In this document: piece after piece, positions 11,105 to 22,440 of the stretch
Layout: every line of letters begins with the position of its first letter
Position numbering within the stretch: position 1 is the stretch's first letter
From: Acidithiobacillus sp.
GTDB lineage: Bacteria; Pseudomonadota; Gammaproteobacteria; Acidithiobacillales; Acidithiobacillaceae
Assembly (NCBI GenBank): GCA_028697715.1
Contig: JAQVDS010000001.1
Coordinates: 1-64,000, forward strand
Reading direction: 5' to 3'
Length of the DNA stretch: 64,000 nt
Translations under genes and position numbers: made by a program
Notes under the pieces: generated by a model
What the model was told of the DNA's origin: nothing
What the model saw: only the letters and a program-made list of their open reading frames with translations
Database searches by the model: none

Positions 11105-13087
11105 TCAGCCCCTCCAGATCATGAAATAGGTCATGAAGAGGACGAGCCCAATGATCATGACGAAGGCATAGTGATAGATATAACCGGTCTGCAGACGGCG
11201 CCAGGAAAGGGCCGCGCGCGCCACCAGCCGGGCGCTGCCATTGACCATTCCGCCGTCGATGATTGCCTCGTCCCCCCAATGCCAGAAGCGCCGACCGAAC
11301 AATAGGGCACCTCGAACGAATACCAGCTGGTTGAAGGCATCAAAGCCATATTTCTTGCGCAGAACCCATGTGAAGGGTGCAAGCAGGCGATTCAGTGCCG
11401 CTGGTACGCCGTCATGCAGCAGGTAGAACCATGCCGCCAGAGCGATGCCAAGAATGGCCAACCAGAAGGGCCAAGACTCCAGGCCATGGACAAGGAAGGC
11501 ACCAGTCCCCTGCCAGTGCGCCGCAATTTCTCCGATGGTATTCCACTGCGCGCGAATCTGTAGCGAACTATCCAGAAAACCGCCCAGGCCCACCGGGGCA
11601 ATAAAGAACCAGCCTGCCAGCAGAGAGGGAATGCCCAACGCGATCAGAGGGCCGGTAATCACCCAAGGCGACTCATGCAAATGTTCTTGGGTGTGTTCGT
11701 CCATGCGTTTCTTGCCATGGAAGACCAGGAAGAACATGCGGAAGGTATACAGCGCCGTGACCAGCGCACCCAGCACCAGCAGGACATAGGCAAAAGTCGC
11801 GCCGGTCAGACTCGATTCGCCGACCGCCTCGATGATCAGGTCCTTACTGAAAAAGCCGGCGAAGGGTGGGATTCCGGAAAGCGCTAACCCGCCCACCAAA
11901 AAGGTGAGATAGGTAATGGGCATGTGCGCGCGCAGCCCTCCCATCTTGCGGATATCCTGCTCATTCTGCATGGCGTGAATGACCGATCCGGCGGCCAGGA
12001 AGAGCAATGCCTTGAAGAAGGCATGGGTCATCAGGTGGAATATGGCCGCAGAAAAAGCCGACGCACCCAAGGCCGCGGTCATGTAGCCCAACTGGGAAAG
12101 GGTGGAGTAGGCGATGATGCGCTTGATGTCGTTCTGTACCAGCCCAATCAGCCCCATAAATAACGCGGTAATCGCGCCAATGATCAGAATGACGCTCAGC
12201 GCCGTTGCCGACTGCTCGTAAATCGGCGACATGCGCGAGACCATGAAGATTCCGGCGGTGACCATGGTTGCGGCATGGATCAGCGCCGAGATCGGCGTCG
12301 GACCCTCCATCGACTCCGGCAGCCAGACATGCAAGGGTACCTGCGCCGATTTTCCCATGGCCCCGATAAAGAGCAGGATGGCAATCCAGGTCAGCACCGA
12401 CCAGGGATGCCCAGGGATGATGGTAACGGTCTGCCCAACCAAACTGGGGACCATGGCAAAAACGGTACGATAATCGAGGCTGCCACAGTAGTGATAGATA
12501 GCGGCGATGCCGATCAGAAAACCGAAGTCGCCGACACGGTTGACGAGAAAGGCCTTCAGCGAGGCCTGATTGGCGCTTTCGCGGGTAAACCAGAAACCGA
12601 TCAGGAGATAGGACACCAGCCCCACTGCTTCCCAGCCAAAAAAGAGCTGCAGAAAGTTGTTGCCCATCACCAGCATCAACATGCTGAAGGTAAACAAGGC
12701 GATATAGCTGAAGAAGCGGGCATAACCCGGATCGTTATGCATATAACCGATGGTATAGACATGCACGCAGAGGGAAACGAAGGTGACCACCACCAGCATC
12801 ACCGCTGTCAGACTGTCGATATCGAAACCAATGTGTACCGGCAGATTTCCAAACACCGCCCAGGTGTAGACATCGCCATAGAAGGTCTGCCCATGCAGCA
12901 CCTGCAAGAGCACGAAAATGGCTAGATACAGAGCAAAGGCAACACCGGCGATGGGTGCCCAATGCGCCCTCTCCCGCAGAAACCATCCCCCCAGGCCAGC
13001 AACCAGCGAGCCCGCCAGCGGTGCTAGGGGAATGAGCAAATAGACCCAGATGGGTGGCAGGCCATGCAGCCAGTCAAAGATCCACAT
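11105..13087 (-). CDS. nuoL: NADH-quinone oxidoreductase subunit L
   Basis: The 660-residue distal proton-pumping subunit of complex I. It has FFGWEAVGLVSYLLIGFW with the conserved helix-5 glutamate, GKSAQVPLHVWLPESMEGPTPISALIHAATMV in the central channel, and an extended C-terminal part consistent with the long amphipathic helix that braces subunits L, M and N. It starts 1 base behind the nuoK stop. Confidence 0.97.
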   Translation of the reverse strand: MWIFDWLHGLPPIWVYLLIPLAPLAGSLVAGLGGWFLRERAHWAPIAGVAFALYLAIFVLLQVLHGQTFYGDVYTWAVFGNLPVHIGFDIDSLTAVMLVVVTFVSLCVHVYTIGYMHNDPGYARFFSYIALFTFSMLMLVMGNNFLQLFFGWEAVGLVSYLLIGFWFTRESANQASLKAFLVNRVGDFGFLIGIAAIYHYCGSLDYRTVFAMVPSLVGQTVTIIPGHPWSVLTWIAILLFIGAMGKSAQVPLHVWLPESMEGPTPISALIHAATMVTAGIFMVSRMSPIYEQSATALSVILIIGAITALFMGLIGLVQNDIKRIIAYSTLSQLGYMTAALGASAFSAAIFHLMTHAFFKALLFLAAGSVIHAMQNEQDIRKMGGLRAHMPITYLTFLVGGLALSGIPPFAGFFSKDLIIEAVGESSLTGATFAYVLLVLGALVTALYTFRMFFLVFHGKKRMDEHTQEHLHESPWVITGPLIALGIPSLLAGWFFIAPVGLGGFLDSSLQIRAQWNTIGEIAAHWQGTGAFLVHGLESWPFWLAILGIALAAWFYLLHDGVPAALNRLLAPFTWVLRKKYGFDAFNQLVFVRGALLFGRRFWHWGDEAIIDGGMVNGSARLVARAALSWRRLQTGYIYHYAFVMIIGLVLFMTYFMIWRG

Positions 13088-13088
13088 A

Positions 13089-13394
13089 TCAGCCCCGTAA
13101 GTCGTCGATGTCTTCTACATTGATGCTGCGGCGATTACGGAAATAGACCACCAGGATCGCCAAGCCAATAGCCGCCTCAGCGGCTGCTACGGTAAGGACA
13201 AAAAATACAAAGATTTGTCCCTGAAGGTTCCCCAAATAACGGGAAAATGCGACAAAATTGATATTTACCGCCAACAACAAAATCTCTATCGCCATCAACA
13301 GAATAATGACGTTTTTCCGGTTCAGGAAAATCCCCACCACGCCGATGGAAAACAGCAGCGCCCCCAGGATCAACCAATGCGACAACGGGATCAT
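13089..13394 (-). CDS. nuoK: NADH-quinone oxidoreductase subunit K
   Basis: A 101-residue subunit with three transmembrane helices. It has [31 protein letters not shown], containing the conserved glutamate used in proton coupling, and [19 protein letters not shown] near the end with the second one. Its start overlaps the nuoJ stop by 4 bases, so the two are translationally coupled. Confidence 0.97.
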   Translation of the reverse strand: MIPLSHWLILGALLFSIGVVGIFLNRKNVIILLMAIEILLLAVNINFVAFSRYLGNLQGQIFVFFVLTVAAAEAAIGLAILVVYFRNRRSINVEDIDDLRG

Positions 13395-13990
13395 GGCTTC
13401 GGCCCCCGCAGATCGACCATGCGTAGCCGTTCGCGTACGGCGACTGCGACCTGTTTGCCGACCACCTGCGACTTGGTGTCGGGCCGACGGCGCAAGGTCA
13501 GGGCTATCGCGGCAATGATGGCGACGAGCAGGATCACCGCAGCGATCTCAAAGGGATAGAGATAGTGGGTGTAGAGCAACTCACCGAGGGCGCGGGTGTT
13601 GTCGGCATTCGCCGAGATTGGCCCAGGTGCCGGCACCCTACCGATCGGCGCGGTCCAGAACACCGCCACCATCTCCAGCACGCCGACGATCGCGATCGCC
13701 AAACCCAGGGGAAGGTAGCGCAGAAAGCCCTCCTTGAGACGCTCCAGATTGATATCCAGCATCATGACCACGAAGAGAAACAGCACCATCACCGCACCAA
13801 CATATACCAGAATCAAAATCAGCCCGAGAAACTCCGCGCCCAGCAACAGAAACAAAGCTGCCGCATTGAAAAAGGCGAGTACCAGATAGAGCGCCGAATA
13901 CACCGGATTGCGCGCGGTGATGACCAACAGGGCCGATAACAGCAGGACGGCCGAGAAAACATAAAAAAGGACGGTGGTGGTGAGCATCAT
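13391..13990 (-). CDS. nuoJ: NADH-quinone oxidoreductase subunit J
   Basis: A 199-residue subunit with five transmembrane helices. [49 protein letters not shown] is the conserved helix 2-3 block; the glycine-rich pi-bulge YVGAVMVLF is involved in coupling quinone reduction to pumping. It lies between nuoI and nuoK, with 18 bases from nuoI. Confidence 0.97.
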   Translation of the reverse strand: MMLTTTVLFYVFSAVLLLSALLVITARNPVYSALYLVLAFFNAAALFLLLGAEFLGLILILVYVGAVMVLFLFVVMMLDINLERLKEGFLRYLPLGLAIAIVGVLEMVAVFWTAPIGRVPAPGPISANADNTRALGELLYTHYLYPFEIAAVILLVAIIAAIALTLRRRPDTKSQVVGKQVAVAVRERLRMVDLRGPKP

Positions 13991-14008
13991 GCGTTTTCTC
14001 GTTCTCTC

Positions 14009-14500
14009 CTAACGGTAGCTACTGTCCGCCTGCCGATCGCGGGCCAGCTCGCCTTCCAAACGATCACCGTTACCCAGCAAACGAATCTTGTCGTAGAGCA
14101 GTTCACTACGGGTCTCGGCGTGATAACTCAGCACCCGACTTTCGACAATGGAATCCACCGGGCAAGACTCCTCGCAGAGTCCGCAAAAGATACACTTGCT
14201 CAGATCGATGTCATAGCGGCTGGTGCGGCGCGTCCCGTCGCTACGCTCCTCGCTCTCGATGGTAATGGCCAGCGCAGGACAAACGGCCTCGCAGAGTTTG
14301 CAGGCAATGCAGCGCTCTTCCCCATTCTCATACCGGCGCAGGGCATGCAGACCGCGAAAGCGCGGCGACTGGGGTGTCGTTTCCTCGGGATACTGCACGG
14401 TAAACTTGCGCGCGAAAAAATAGCGTCCGGTGAGCCGCATACCGCGCAGCATTTCGAGCAGGAAAAAAGACTGGAACCAGCGTTTGACAGGATTGGCCAT
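14009..14500 (-). CDS. nuoI: NADH-quinone oxidoreductase subunit I
   Basis: The 163-residue peripheral-arm subunit holds two 4Fe-4S clusters (N6a, N6b): [12 protein letters not shown] and [12 protein letters not shown] are complete. The N-terminal amphipathic segment [18 protein letters not shown] anchors it at the membrane. ATG at 14500 was chosen: it follows a GAGGTTGT-type ribosome site, and the longer frame runs into nuoH. It passes electrons toward NuoB and the quinone. Confidence 0.96.
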   Translation of the reverse strand: MANPVKRWFQSFFLLEMLRGMRLTGRYFFARKFTVQYPEETTPQSPRFRGLHALRRYENGEERCIACKLCEAVCPALAITIESEERSDGTRRTSRYDIDLSKCIFCGLCEESCPVDSIVESRVLSYHAETRSELLYDKIRLLGNGDRLEGELARDRQADSSYR

Positions 14501-14510
14501 GACAACCTCC

Positions 14511-15536
14511 TCAGCGCAGGATAGCCCGCAACGGGGTCTCGAGGGCAATACCCACTACCACGATCCAGGCGATGGTAATGGGAATGAAGACCTTCCAGCC
14601 CAAGCGCATGATCTGGTCATAGCGATAGCGCGGGAAAGTGGCGCGGATCCAGAGGAAGACATAGAGCAGGAAGGCGGTCTTCAGCAACAGCCAGACGAGG
14701 CCCGGCACCCAGGTGAAAGGCGCGACGTTGAAGGGCGGATACCAGCCTCCGAGGAAAAGCACGGTGGTCAGGATCGAGACAAAGATCATATTGGCATATT
14801 CGGCCAGGAAGAACAGCGCAAAGCCCATCCCCGAATATTCGACATGAAAACCGGCAACGATCTCCGACTCTCCCTCCGCCACGTCGAAGGGGGCGCGGTT
14901 GGTTTCCGCCACGCCAGAGATGAAATACACCAGAAAAAAAGGAAAGAGCGGCAACCAGTACCACGACCAGAAGCCTCCGCCTGCCTGCGCCTCGACGATC
15001 TTGCTCAGATTCAGCGTCTGCGCCAGCATCAACACGCCCACCAGGGCAAAGCCCATGGCAATTTCGTAGGCCACCAACTGCGCGGCCGCGCGCATCGCCC
15101 CCAAAAATGCATATTTGGAGTTCGAGGCCCAACCGGCAATGATGATTCCATATACCCCCAGACCGGCAATGGCTAGGACGTAGAGTAGACCCGCGTTCAT
15201 ATTGCTGATGGCCACACCTGGACCGAAGGGGACCGCCGCCCAGACCAGCATGGCGGGAACGAAAGCCAACACCGGCGCCGCCAGAAAGAGAAAGCGGTTG
15301 GCCGTACTGGGAATTAGGACTTCCTTGAACAGCAGCTTCAGGGCGTCGGCAATCGGCTGCAGCATGCCACGAAAACCAACGCGATTCGGCCCGAGGCGAA
15401 TCTGGATGTAGCCGATCACCTTACGTTCGGCCAGGGTCAGATAGGCGACACCGAGCAAGAGAGGGATCAGGACGATGATGATTTTGATCAAGGCCCAAAC
15501 AGGTGGCCACCAGGCCGCATTGACGAGATCGTGCAT
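14511..15536 (-). CDS. nuoH: NADH-quinone oxidoreductase subunit H
   Basis: The 341-residue membrane subunit forms the quinone chamber and the start of the proton path. It shows [38 protein letters not shown] in the first loop, and [39 protein letters not shown], both invariant in NuoH. Eight or so helices; normal length. It lies 9 bases behind nuoG. Confidence 0.98.
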   Translation of the reverse strand: MHDLVNAAWWPPVWALIKIIIVLIPLLLGVAYLTLAERKVIGYIQIRLGPNRVGFRGMLQPIADALKLLFKEVLIPSTANRFLFLAAPVLAFVPAMLVWAAVPFGPGVAISNMNAGLLYVLAIAGLGVYGIIIAGWASNSKYAFLGAMRAAAQLVAYEIAMGFALVGVLMLAQTLNLSKIVEAQAGGGFWSWYWLPLFPFFLVYFISGVAETNRAPFDVAEGESEIVAGFHVEYSGMGFALFFLAEYANMIFVSILTTVLFLGGWYPPFNVAPFTWVPGLVWLLLKTAFLLYVFLWIRATFPRYRYDQIMRLGWKVFIPITIAWIVVVGIALETPLRAILR

Positions 15537-15545
15537 CCTTCCTCC

Positions 15546-17858
15546 CTACACCCGAATACTCGGCATCTGCACCCGCAGTGCCGTCCCGACTCCTCCCAAT
15601 GCCTGAGTCTCGGGATGACCAAGATCGAGCCAGACGGCGCCGTGGGGAATTCCGGCATCGAGAACAAAGGGTATCTGCACCTGCGCGCCATTGCTCGCCA
15701 ACAATTCTACCGCGGCACCGCCGATTCCAAGTTCGGCAACCGTATCCGGATGCAAGCGGCAGACCGGCTCCTGCGCCAGGGGCTGGGCACGTCGGACGAG
15801 CGGGTCCTGCTGATAGATACGCCAGTCACCCAGCAATTGGAGTCCCCCTGCGTCTTCCTGATGACGCGCGGCAATCTCTGGCATCACCCTGAAACCCGGA
15901 ACATCGAGGGGAAAATCCCCCAACTGTTTCTGCCAAGTATCCTGCAGCGCCTCGAGATCATCGAAATCGAGGCCGGCCAATTCCAAATGATCGGCCAACA
16001 CGCGCAGGATTTTCCAGCCAGGGCGCGACTCTCCTGCCGGCCGCACCGCCGCACGATACTGTTGCAGGCGCCCTTCGTTATTGAAAAAGCTGCCACTGCT
16101 TTCCGCCCAGCTCGCCAGAGGCAGAACGATATCGGCATAGGACTCAGCGGCGCCCAGAAAGCTACTGATGCTGATGACCGCATCGGCAGCATCGAGAGCT
16201 GCGCGGACACCCGGCGCGTCCATGGCATCCGCCTCAGGCTCGACACCATAGAGCAGGAATGCCTTTTTCTCCTCCCAGACCCGCGGCGCATCCTCAACCT
16301 GCACGCCTCCCGGCTTGCGTCCGGGTACACAGCCGAGTAACCAAGCGCCAGCGCTATTGGCGGCCTCCGCCAGCCAGGAGACGCGAGCGGCGGTCTGTTG
16401 CGCGATTTCAGCGATAACGGCCAGCAGCTCCGCTGCCCGAGGCTGCTGCAAGAGACTGCTACCCAGCAGAAACAGTGGCTTATCGGCAGCCCGCACAGCA
16501 TCTGCCAAATCCCCCAAGGCAGGATTCGATGCTGGCGTCCCATCGCGCAGAAGCGCCAAGAGTTCCTCATAGACCGCCAGATCGGCTCCTGCTGCCGCGC
16601 GGATCTGCCGCAAAGGAAAATTGAACTCCCGTTGCGTGCTATCCAGCGCCCAGATCTGCGCCCCCGCCAGGGCCGCCTTGCGCAGACGGTGGTTGGTCAG
16701 CGGTTGCTGCTCCCGCGGGTAGGCATGACAGAGAATAATGTTTCGCTCTGTCTCCAACTGTTCCAGGCTCATGTTCAGGGCCGGATATAAGGGCATGGCC
16801 GGGTCGGCACGGAAGTCCGTCTGACGCAGGCGATGCTCGATAGCACGCACCCCCAGGCCCCGTAACAGGGCCTGGAAGAGATAGAGCTCCTCGTTGCTCG
16901 CCGCCGGCGAGATGAGCCCGGCCACGGCGTCTGGTCCCGCACGGCCGATGGTCTTTTGCAAGGCAGTCGCCGCCGCCTCCAGGCCATCCGCCCAGGACAC
17001 TGGCTGCAAAGAACCGTTGATACGCAAGAGAGGAGTCTGCACGCGATCTGCTGCCTGCAATCCGGCATAGGCAAAGCGGCCCTTGTCGCAGAGCCATTCT
17101 TCGTTGACCGCCTCGTTGACCCGCGGCTTGACCCGCAACACCTCCCTGCCAAGGCTTTGAACATCGGTATTGCAACCCGTCGAGCAATGCGGACAGAGGC
17201 TCTGGCTGTGCTTAAGCTCCCAGGAGCGGGCCTTGTAGCGGAAGGGCTTGCTGGTCAGGGCACCGACGGGGCAAAGATCGATCATGTTACCGGAAAGCTC
17301 GGAACGCACTGCCTTGGCAACATAGGTACCAATGGCCATCTTCTCACCCCGTCCGGTAGCGCCCAATTCACTGATACCGCCAATCTCGGTGCCAAAGCGA
17401 ACGCAACGAGTGCATTGGATACAGCGCGTCATCTCGGTGGCAATCAGTGGCCCGATATCCTTGTCTTCTACTACCCGCTTTTCTTCGGTGTAGAGACTGT
17501 GCGGATTGGCATAGCCCATGGTGATGTCCTGCAATGGACATTCGCCGCCCTGGTCACAGATCGGGCAATCCAGGGGATGGTTGATAAGCAGGAATTCGAG
17601 CACGCCCTGTTGCGCCATCTTCGCCCGTTTCGAGCGGGTGGAGACCTTCATTCCATCGCTCGCCGGGGTGGCGCAGGCAGGCAAGGGCTTGGCCTGCTTT
17701 TCGACATCCACCAGACACATACGGCAGTTGGCTGCCACTGACAGCTTGGGGTGGTAGCAAAAGAAAGGGATGTAGATACCGAGCTGCTCGGCGGCCTCCA
17801 TCAATGTGGTGCCGGCAGCAACCTCGATCTCCTGCCCGTCAATCTCGATGCGTGGCAT
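15546..17858 (-). CDS. nuoG: NADH-quinone oxidoreductase subunit G
   Basis: The 770-residue peripheral subunit. Its N-terminal 2Fe-2S domain has FCYHPKLSVAANCRMCLVD (N1b); then HPLDCPICDQGGECPLQD with the His-ligated N5 cluster region, MTRCIQCTRCVRF, and CPHCSTGCNTDV (about 225-236), which could supply the N7-type or molybdopterin-fold cysteines. The rest is a degenerate molybdopterin oxidoreductase domain. The start codon overlaps the nuoF stop by one base. Confidence 0.96.
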   Translation of the reverse strand: MPRIEIDGQEIEVAAGTTLMEAAEQLGIYIPFFCYHPKLSVAANCRMCLVDVEKQAKPLPACATPASDGMKVSTRSKRAKMAQQGVLEFLLINHPLDCPICDQGGECPLQDITMGYANPHSLYTEEKRVVEDKDIGPLIATEMTRCIQCTRCVRFGTEIGGISELGATGRGEKMAIGTYVAKAVRSELSGNMIDLCPVGALTSKPFRYKARSWELKHSQSLCPHCSTGCNTDVQSLGREVLRVKPRVNEAVNEEWLCDKGRFAYAGLQAADRVQTPLLRINGSLQPVSWADGLEAAATALQKTIGRAGPDAVAGLISPAASNEELYLFQALLRGLGVRAIEHRLRQTDFRADPAMPLYPALNMSLEQLETERNIILCHAYPREQQPLTNHRLRKAALAGAQIWALDSTQREFNFPLRQIRAAAGADLAVYEELLALLRDGTPASNPALGDLADAVRAADKPLFLLGSSLLQQPRAAELLAVIAEIAQQTAARVSWLAEAANSAGAWLLGCVPGRKPGGVQVEDAPRVWEEKKAFLLYGVEPEADAMDAPGVRAALDAADAVISISSFLGAAESYADIVLPLASWAESSGSFFNNEGRLQQYRAAVRPAGESRPGWKILRVLADHLELAGLDFDDLEALQDTWQKQLGDFPLDVPGFRVMPEIAARHQEDAGGLQLLGDWRIYQQDPLVRRAQPLAQEPVCRLHPDTVAELGIGGAAVELLASNGAQVQIPFVLDAGIPHGAVWLDLGHPETQALGGVGTALRVQMPSIRV

Positions 17859-19165
17859 CAGGCAACTCTCCGTGCAGCATCAGCACCGACCAGGCAGGTC
17901 TTGTGCCGGACATGGTGCAGGTACTCATCCGGGAACAGACGCAGGGAGCTGGTCACCGGGGCCACCCCGCCGTCGGCCAGCGCACAGATGGTGCGCCCCT
18001 CGATGCGCGACCCGACATTCTGCAACAATTCCAGATCGGATTCGCGACCCTGTCCGTTCTCGATCCGGTGCATGACCCGCCACAGCCAGCCCATACCCTC
18101 GCGGCAGGGGGTGCATTGGCCGCAGGATTCGTGCATGTAGAAGCGAGCGATGCGCTCCACTACCTTAACGATGCAAACACTGTCATCGATGATGATCACC
18201 GAGCCTGCACCCAGGGCCGAACCGGCCTTGGAGATGCTGTCGTAGTCCATCGTCACTTCCATCATCTGCGCGCCGGCCACCATGGCGGTACTGGTACCAC
18301 CAGGGATCACCGCCTTGAGCTTCCGCCCCGGACGCAGCCCACCCGCCATTTCCAGTAATTCGGCAAAGGGGGTACCCATGGGTACCTCGAAGTTTCCCGG
18401 TCGTCGTACATGCCCGGTTACCGAGAAGATTTTCGTTCCCCCATTGTTGGGTTTGCCCAGGTCGAGGAACCATTGCCCGCCACGTGTGATAATGTCAGGC
18501 ACCGAGGCGAAGGTCTCGACATTGTTGATAGTGGTCGGCTGGCCATACAGGCCATAGCTCGCCGGGAAAGGTGGTTTGAAACGGGGCTGTCCTTTCTTTC
18601 CTTCCAGCGCTTCCATCAGGGCGGTTTCCTCACCGCAGATGTAAGCACCAGCGCCCCGGTGAACGTAAAGATCAAAGGAAAAATCGGTTCCCAGGATTTT
18701 TTCGCCGAGCAGACCAGCAGCATAGGCCTCGGCCAGGGCCGCTTCGACAATGCGGATGGGTTCGATGAATTCCCCGCGAATGAAGATATACCCGGCCCGC
18801 GCACCCATCGCATAGGCGCCGATGATCATCCCCTCGATGAGCCGGTGCGGCTCATAACGCATGATATCACGATCCTTGCAGGTGCCAGGTTCCCCCTCAT
18901 CGGCGTTGCAGAGCAGATACTTCCTGCCAGTAACTCCCTTCGGCATGAAGCTCCATTTCAGGCCCGTTGGAAAACCTGCACCACCGCGACCACGCAGGGC
19001 CGAGGTCTTCATTTCGTTGATGATCTGCTCGGGCGTCATCCCCTCCAGCAACACCTTGCGGAGAGCCTGATAGCCGCCAGTGTCCTGGTAGACCTGCAAA
19101 CGATGGGAATCCGGCAGACCGCGGTTACGCAAGGTAACACCATTCACATACGTTTCCGTCGTCAT
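17858..19165 (-). CDS. nuoF: NADH-quinone oxidoreductase subunit F (NADH/FMN binding)
   Basis: The 435-residue flavoprotein oxidises [23 protein letters not shown] is the NADH/FMN glycine loop, [17 protein letters not shown] the FMN site, and [16 protein letters not shown] with a later cysteine in [10 protein letters not shown] hold the N3 4Fe-4S cluster. Length is standard. Its start overlaps the nuoE stop by 4 bases. In chemolithotrophs complex I may run in reverse to make NADH, but nothing in this sequence shows direction. Confidence 0.98.
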   Translation of the reverse strand: MTTETYVNGVTLRNRGLPDSHRLQVYQDTGGYQALRKVLLEGMTPEQIINEMKTSALRGRGGAGFPTGLKWSFMPKGVTGRKYLLCNADEGEPGTCKDRDIMRYEPHRLIEGMIIGAYAMGARAGYIFIRGEFIEPIRIVEAALAEAYAAGLLGEKILGTDFSFDLYVHRGAGAYICGEETALMEALEGKKGQPRFKPPFPASYGLYGQPTTINNVETFASVPDIITRGGQWFLDLGKPNNGGTKIFSVTGHVRRPGNFEVPMGTPFAELLEMAGGLRPGRKLKAVIPGGTSTAMVAGAQMMEVTMDYDSISKAGSALGAGSVIIIDDSVCIVKVVERIARFYMHESCGQCTPCREGMGWLWRVMHRIENGQGRESDLELLQNVGSRIEGRTICALADGGVAPVTSSLRLFPDEYLHHVRHKTCLVGADAARRVA

Positions 19166-19656
19166 TGCTCCGCCTCCTTGCGCAATTGCGCGATCAGGTC
19201 GTCGAGTTTCTGCGGCGTGAGATCTTCGATATAGCGATCTCCTAATTGCATCATCGGTGCATCTTTACAGGCCCCCAGGCACTCCACTTCTTTGATGGTG
19301 AAGAGACCGTCAGCAGTCGTCTCGCCAATGCCGATGCCCAGGCGCTCCTGCAAATGGGCAAGGATCTCATCAGAGCCATTGAGAAAGCAGGATACGCTGC
19401 CGCAGACACAGAACTGGTGCCTACCGACGGGCTGCAAGTCATACATCGTATAAAAAGTAGCCACCTCGAAGGCCTGGATCGCCGGTACGCCGAGGATTGC
19501 CGCCACATGCTCGATCAGAGGCTCGGGCAGATAGCCATGCTCCTCTTGCGCAATGCGTAGAGCCGCGAGGAGCGCCGAGCGCGCCTGCTCAGGAGGATAC
19601 TTGCTGCGCTCCGCCGCAATGGCATCGAGGGAGCTTTGCGACAGCCATTCGCTCAT
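19162..19656 (-). CDS. nuoE: NADH-quinone oxidoreductase subunit E
   Basis: The 164-residue thioredoxin-fold subunit binds the 2Fe-2S cluster N1a through CGSVSC (C-x4-C) and CLGAC (C-x3-C); all four cysteines are present. The N-terminal helical bundle starts with [30 protein letters not shown]. It overlaps nuoD and nuoF by 4 bases on each side. Confidence 0.97.
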   Translation of the reverse strand: MSEWLSQSSLDAIAAERSKYPPEQARSALLAALRIAQEEHGYLPEPLIEHVAAILGVPAIQAFEVATFYTMYDLQPVGRHQFCVCGSVSCFLNGSDEILAHLQERLGIGIGETTADGLFTIKEVECLGACKDAPMMQLGDRYIEDLTPQKLDDLIAQLRKEAEQ

Positions 19657-20906
19657 CGGTCGATCTCCCCAAACACAATGTCCATGGTCGCCAGAATCGC
19701 TACCACGTCGGCAATCATGTGCCCCTTGGCCATCTCGTCCATGGCGGCAAGGTGGGAAAAGCCCGGCGCCCGGATCTTCATGCGATAGGGCTTATTGGCT
19801 CCGTCGGAAAGCATGTAAATACCAAACTCCCCCTTCGGGGCCTCGACTGCGGCGTAGATCTCGCCAGCCGGCACGATCATGCCCTCGGAAAAGAGTTTGA
19901 AGTGATGGATCAGCGCTTCCATGCTGGTCTTCATTTCTTTCCGTGGGGGCGGCGCGATTTTGTAGTCGTCAACCATGACCGGGCCGGGATTTTTCCGCAA
20001 CCAGTCGACGCATTGCGCAATGATCTTGTTGCTCTCGCGCATTTCGGCCACCCGAACCAGATAACGATCGTAGCAGTCACCCTCCTTACCCACTGGGATC
20101 TCGAAATCCAGATCGGCATAGGCCGCATAGGGCTGGGTACGGCGCAAATCCCAGGCGACCCCGGAGGCACGCAGCATCGGCCCGGTGAAACCCAGGGCAA
20201 TGGCCCGCTCCGGCGCGACCACACCAATCCCTACGGTGCGCTGCTTCCAGATGCGATTATCGGTAAGCAGAGTTTCGTATTCGTCGATATAGCCAGGGAA
20301 ACGGCGGGTAAAGTCCTCGATGAAATCGAGGACAGAACCGTTACGGTTGGCATTGAGCTCTTGCAGGCGCTTCGCATCGCGATATGGCGAAGGCTCATAC
20401 TGTGGCATCTGCGCAGGGAGATCGCGATACACACCGCCAGGCCGGTAGTAAGCAGCATGCATGCGTGCCCCAGAGACCGCCTCATAGACATCCATGAGGT
20501 CTTCGCGCTCACGGAAGCAATAGAGAAATACCGACATGGCTCCGACATCAAGGGCATAGGCGCCGAGCCACAGCAGATGATTGAGTACCCGCGTGATTTC
20601 GTCGAACAGGGTACGGATATACTGGGCGCGTTGGGGAATCTCGATACCCAGCAGACCCTCGACGGCACGACAATAGGCGTGCTCATTGCACATCATCGAA
20701 ACATAGTCGAGCCGGTCCATGTACGGTAGGTTCTGCAGAAAGGTCTTGTGCTCGGCGAGCTTCTCCGTGGCGCGGTGCAGAAGACCAATATGCGGATCGG
20801 CGCGCTCGATCACCTCGCCATCGAGCTCCAGCACCAGCCGCAGCACACCATGGGCAGAGGGATGCTGCGGCCCAAAGTTCATGGTGAAGTTGCTAATTTC
20901 TGGCAT
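19653..20906 (-). CDS. nuoD: NADH-quinone oxidoreductase subunit D
   Basis: The 417-residue 49-kDa-type subunit lines the quinone site. [23 protein letters not shown] and [12 protein letters not shown] are signatures; the conserved quinone-site histidine is in [12 protein letters not shown] at 20906 was chosen because GAGGAGG lies 9 bases upstream, whereas the GTG seven codons earlier would place that site inside the gene. It overlaps the nuoC end by 14 bases. Confidence 0.97.
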   Translation of the reverse strand: MPEISNFTMNFGPQHPSAHGVLRLVLELDGEVIERADPHIGLLHRATEKLAEHKTFLQNLPYMDRLDYVSMMCNEHAYCRAVEGLLGIEIPQRAQYIRTLFDEITRVLNHLLWLGAYALDVGAMSVFLYCFREREDLMDVYEAVSGARMHAAYYRPGGVYRDLPAQMPQYEPSPYRDAKRLQELNANRNGSVLDFIEDFTRRFPGYIDEYETLLTDNRIWKQRTVGIGVVAPERAIALGFTGPMLRASGVAWDLRRTQPYAAYADLDFEIPVGKEGDCYDRYLVRVAEMRESNKIIAQCVDWLRKNPGPVMVDDYKIAPPPRKEMKTSMEALIHHFKLFSEGMIVPAGEIYAAVEAPKGEFGIYMLSDGANKPYRMKIRAPGFSHLAAMDEMAKGHMIADVVAILATMDIVFGEIDR

Positions 20907-21489
20907 CGTATCGCCCCTCCTCGTCACTGCGCACGATGCGCGGCACGACCACCCGCTCCTCGATACGGGTGGGCTCGTAGATCACCCGCCGCTGATCCGG
21001 GTCGTAGCGCATCTCAACGGTCCCGACCAGAGGAAAATCCTTGCGGAAGGGATGGCCAACAAAGCCGTAATCGGTGAGAATTCGCCGCAGATCGGGATGC
21101 CCCTCAAAGAGAAAACCAAAGAGATCGAAGGTCTCCCGCTCAAACCAATTGGCCGCCGGCCAGATCGCATTCACCGAGGCGATGATCGGGAGATCTTCGT
21201 CAAGAAACACGCGCAGGCGCAGCCGCTGGCGACTGTGAATACCCAGAAGATGGTAGACGACGGCAAAACGCTCTCCCTCCCAGGTGCCATCACCGTACTC
21301 GGAATAGTCTACCCCACAGATATCGATCAACTGATCGAAACCCGCCGCATCGCGTAACCAGGTGCAGCTGGCAAGAAAGTCGTCGCGCAAGAGTTCCAGG
21401 GTCAGCTCGCCGCGGGCGATCTGCCGACGGCGTATCCGCTGCCCGAGCCCAGCCTCGATCTGCTGGGATACCATTTCCAGATCGTCCAT
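20893..21489 (-). CDS. nuoC: NADH-quinone oxidoreductase subunit C
   Basis: The 198-residue 30-kDa-type subunit has the signature [38 protein letters not shown]. It is separate from NuoD here, not fused as in E. coli. It structurally supports the peripheral arm next to NuoD and NuoB. It lies 7 bases behind nuoB. Confidence 0.97.
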   Translation of the reverse strand: MDDLEMVSQQIEAGLGQRIRRRQIARGELTLELLRDDFLASCTWLRDAAGFDQLIDICGVDYSEYGDGTWEGERFAVVYHLLGIHSRQRLRLRVFLDEDLPIIASVNAIWPAANWFERETFDLFGFLFEGHPDLRRILTDYGFVGHPFRKDFPLVGTVEMRYDPDQRRVIYEPTRIEERVVVPRIVRSDEEGRYDARN

Positions 21490-21496
21490 TTTTGCG

Positions 21497-21973
21497 TTAC
21501 CGGGCTATTGTGTGCGTACGGCGGATCTTCTTCTGCAGCTGGATCAGCCCAAAAAGAAGTGCTTCGGCGGTGGGCGGACAGCCGGGGACGTAGACATCCA
21601 CCGGTACGATCCGGTCACAACCGCGTACGACACTGTAAGAGTAGTGATAATACCCACCACCATTGGCACAAGAGCCCATGGATACCACCCAGCGCGGCTC
21701 GGCCATCTGGTCGTAGACCTTGCGCAAGGCCGGGGCCATTTTATTGACCAGGGTACCGGCAACGATCATGACGTCGGATTGCCGCGGGCTAGGACGAAAA
21801 ATGATACCAAAGCGATCGAGATCGTAGCGCGCGGCTCCCGCGTGCATCATCTCCACGGCACAACAGGCAAGCCCAAAGGTCATTGGCCATAAAGACCCGG
21901 TGCGACTCCAGTTGACCACCGTATCGATACTGGTGGTGACGAAACCCTTTTCGAGAACCCCTTCTATTCCCAT
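21497..21973 (-). CDS. nuoB: NADH-quinone oxidoreductase subunit B
   Basis: This subunit carries cluster N2, the last electron donor to quinone. The cysteines of [33 protein letters not shown] and [11 protein letters not shown] are all present. ATG at 21973 (158 residues) was preferred because GAAGGGGG lies just upstream; the ATG at 21994 has no ribosome site. With either start it overlaps the nuoA end. Confidence 0.96.
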   Translation of the reverse strand: MGIEGVLEKGFVTTSIDTVVNWSRTGSLWPMTFGLACCAVEMMHAGAARYDLDRFGIIFRPSPRQSDVMIVAGTLVNKMAPALRKVYDQMAEPRWVVSMGSCANGGGYYHYSYSVVRGCDRIVPVDVYVPGCPPTAEALLFGLIQLQKKIRRTHTIAR

Positions 21974-22320
21974 TCCAGAGCCCCCTTCTTCCATTCGTAG
22001 ACGAAGCCGACCACCAGAATGGCGAGAAACACCATCATGGCCAGGAAACCGGTCATGCCGACGGAGTCGAAGACAACGGCCCAGGGAAACAGAAATGCGA
22101 TTTCGAGGTCAAACAAAATGAACAGAATCGCGACCAGGTAGTAACGCACATCGAACTTGACGCGGGCGTCCTCGAAGGCCTCGAATCCACACTCATAGGG
22201 GGACAGCTTTTCGCTGTCGGGCCGATTGGGGCCAAGCATGCTGCCCAGAATCAAGGGCACAATGCCAACCACCAAGGCGATCAGCAGAAATATCAGCACA
22301 GGCAAATAATGTCCGAGCAC
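21964..22320 (-). CDS. nuoA: NADH-quinone oxidoreductase subunit A
   Basis: A 118-residue subunit with three helices. [41 protein letters not shown] is the diagnostic block, with the redox-sensitive cysteine of the loop and the conserved acidic residues. First gene of the 14-gene operon; its leader runs back to tRNA-Leu. Confidence 0.97.
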   Translation of the reverse strand: MLGHYLPVLIFLLIALVVGIVPLILGSMLGPNRPDSEKLSPYECGFEAFEDARVKFDVRYYLVAILFILFDLEIAFLFPWAVVFDSVGMTGFLAMMVFLAILVVGFVYEWKKGALEWE

Positions 22321-22411
22321 CCGGCCCCTCCGTCAAAGTCATTACGTACCCACCAGGGTCGCCATAAAAAACTTTTTTTCTATATAATCAAATCTCTGGA
22401 AGTCTACAGAG
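22321..22411 (-). promoter_or_regulatory. nuo operon leader and probable promoter region
   Basis: Between the tRNA-Leu terminator and nuoA lies an AT-rich segment with TATATA on the minus strand (22387-22380) that could be a -10 element. No good -35 at standard distance was seen, so promoter placement is tentative. The run of A/T around 22366-22380 is conspicuous against the GC-rich surroundings. Confidence 0.35.
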
Positions 22412-22436
22412 ACAAAAAAACAGCCACGCGGGCTGT
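22412..22436 (-). terminator. Intrinsic terminator behind tRNA-Leu
   Basis: On the minus strand ACAGCC and GGCTGT form a 6-bp stem around CGCGT, followed by a run of seven T. It begins 5 bases after the tRNA-Leu 3' end and separates tpiA-secG-tRNA-Leu from the nuo operon. Confidence 0.85.
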
Positions 22437-22440
22437 GATT

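Noticed and set aside
10398-11279. 293-codon minus-strand frame within nuoM/nuoL
   Set aside because: It is in a shifted frame of nuoM and has no transmembrane or other family pattern.
18410-19234. 274-codon plus-strand frame over nuoF/nuoE
   Set aside because: It covers two genuine nuo genes and spans their junction without motif or ribosome site.
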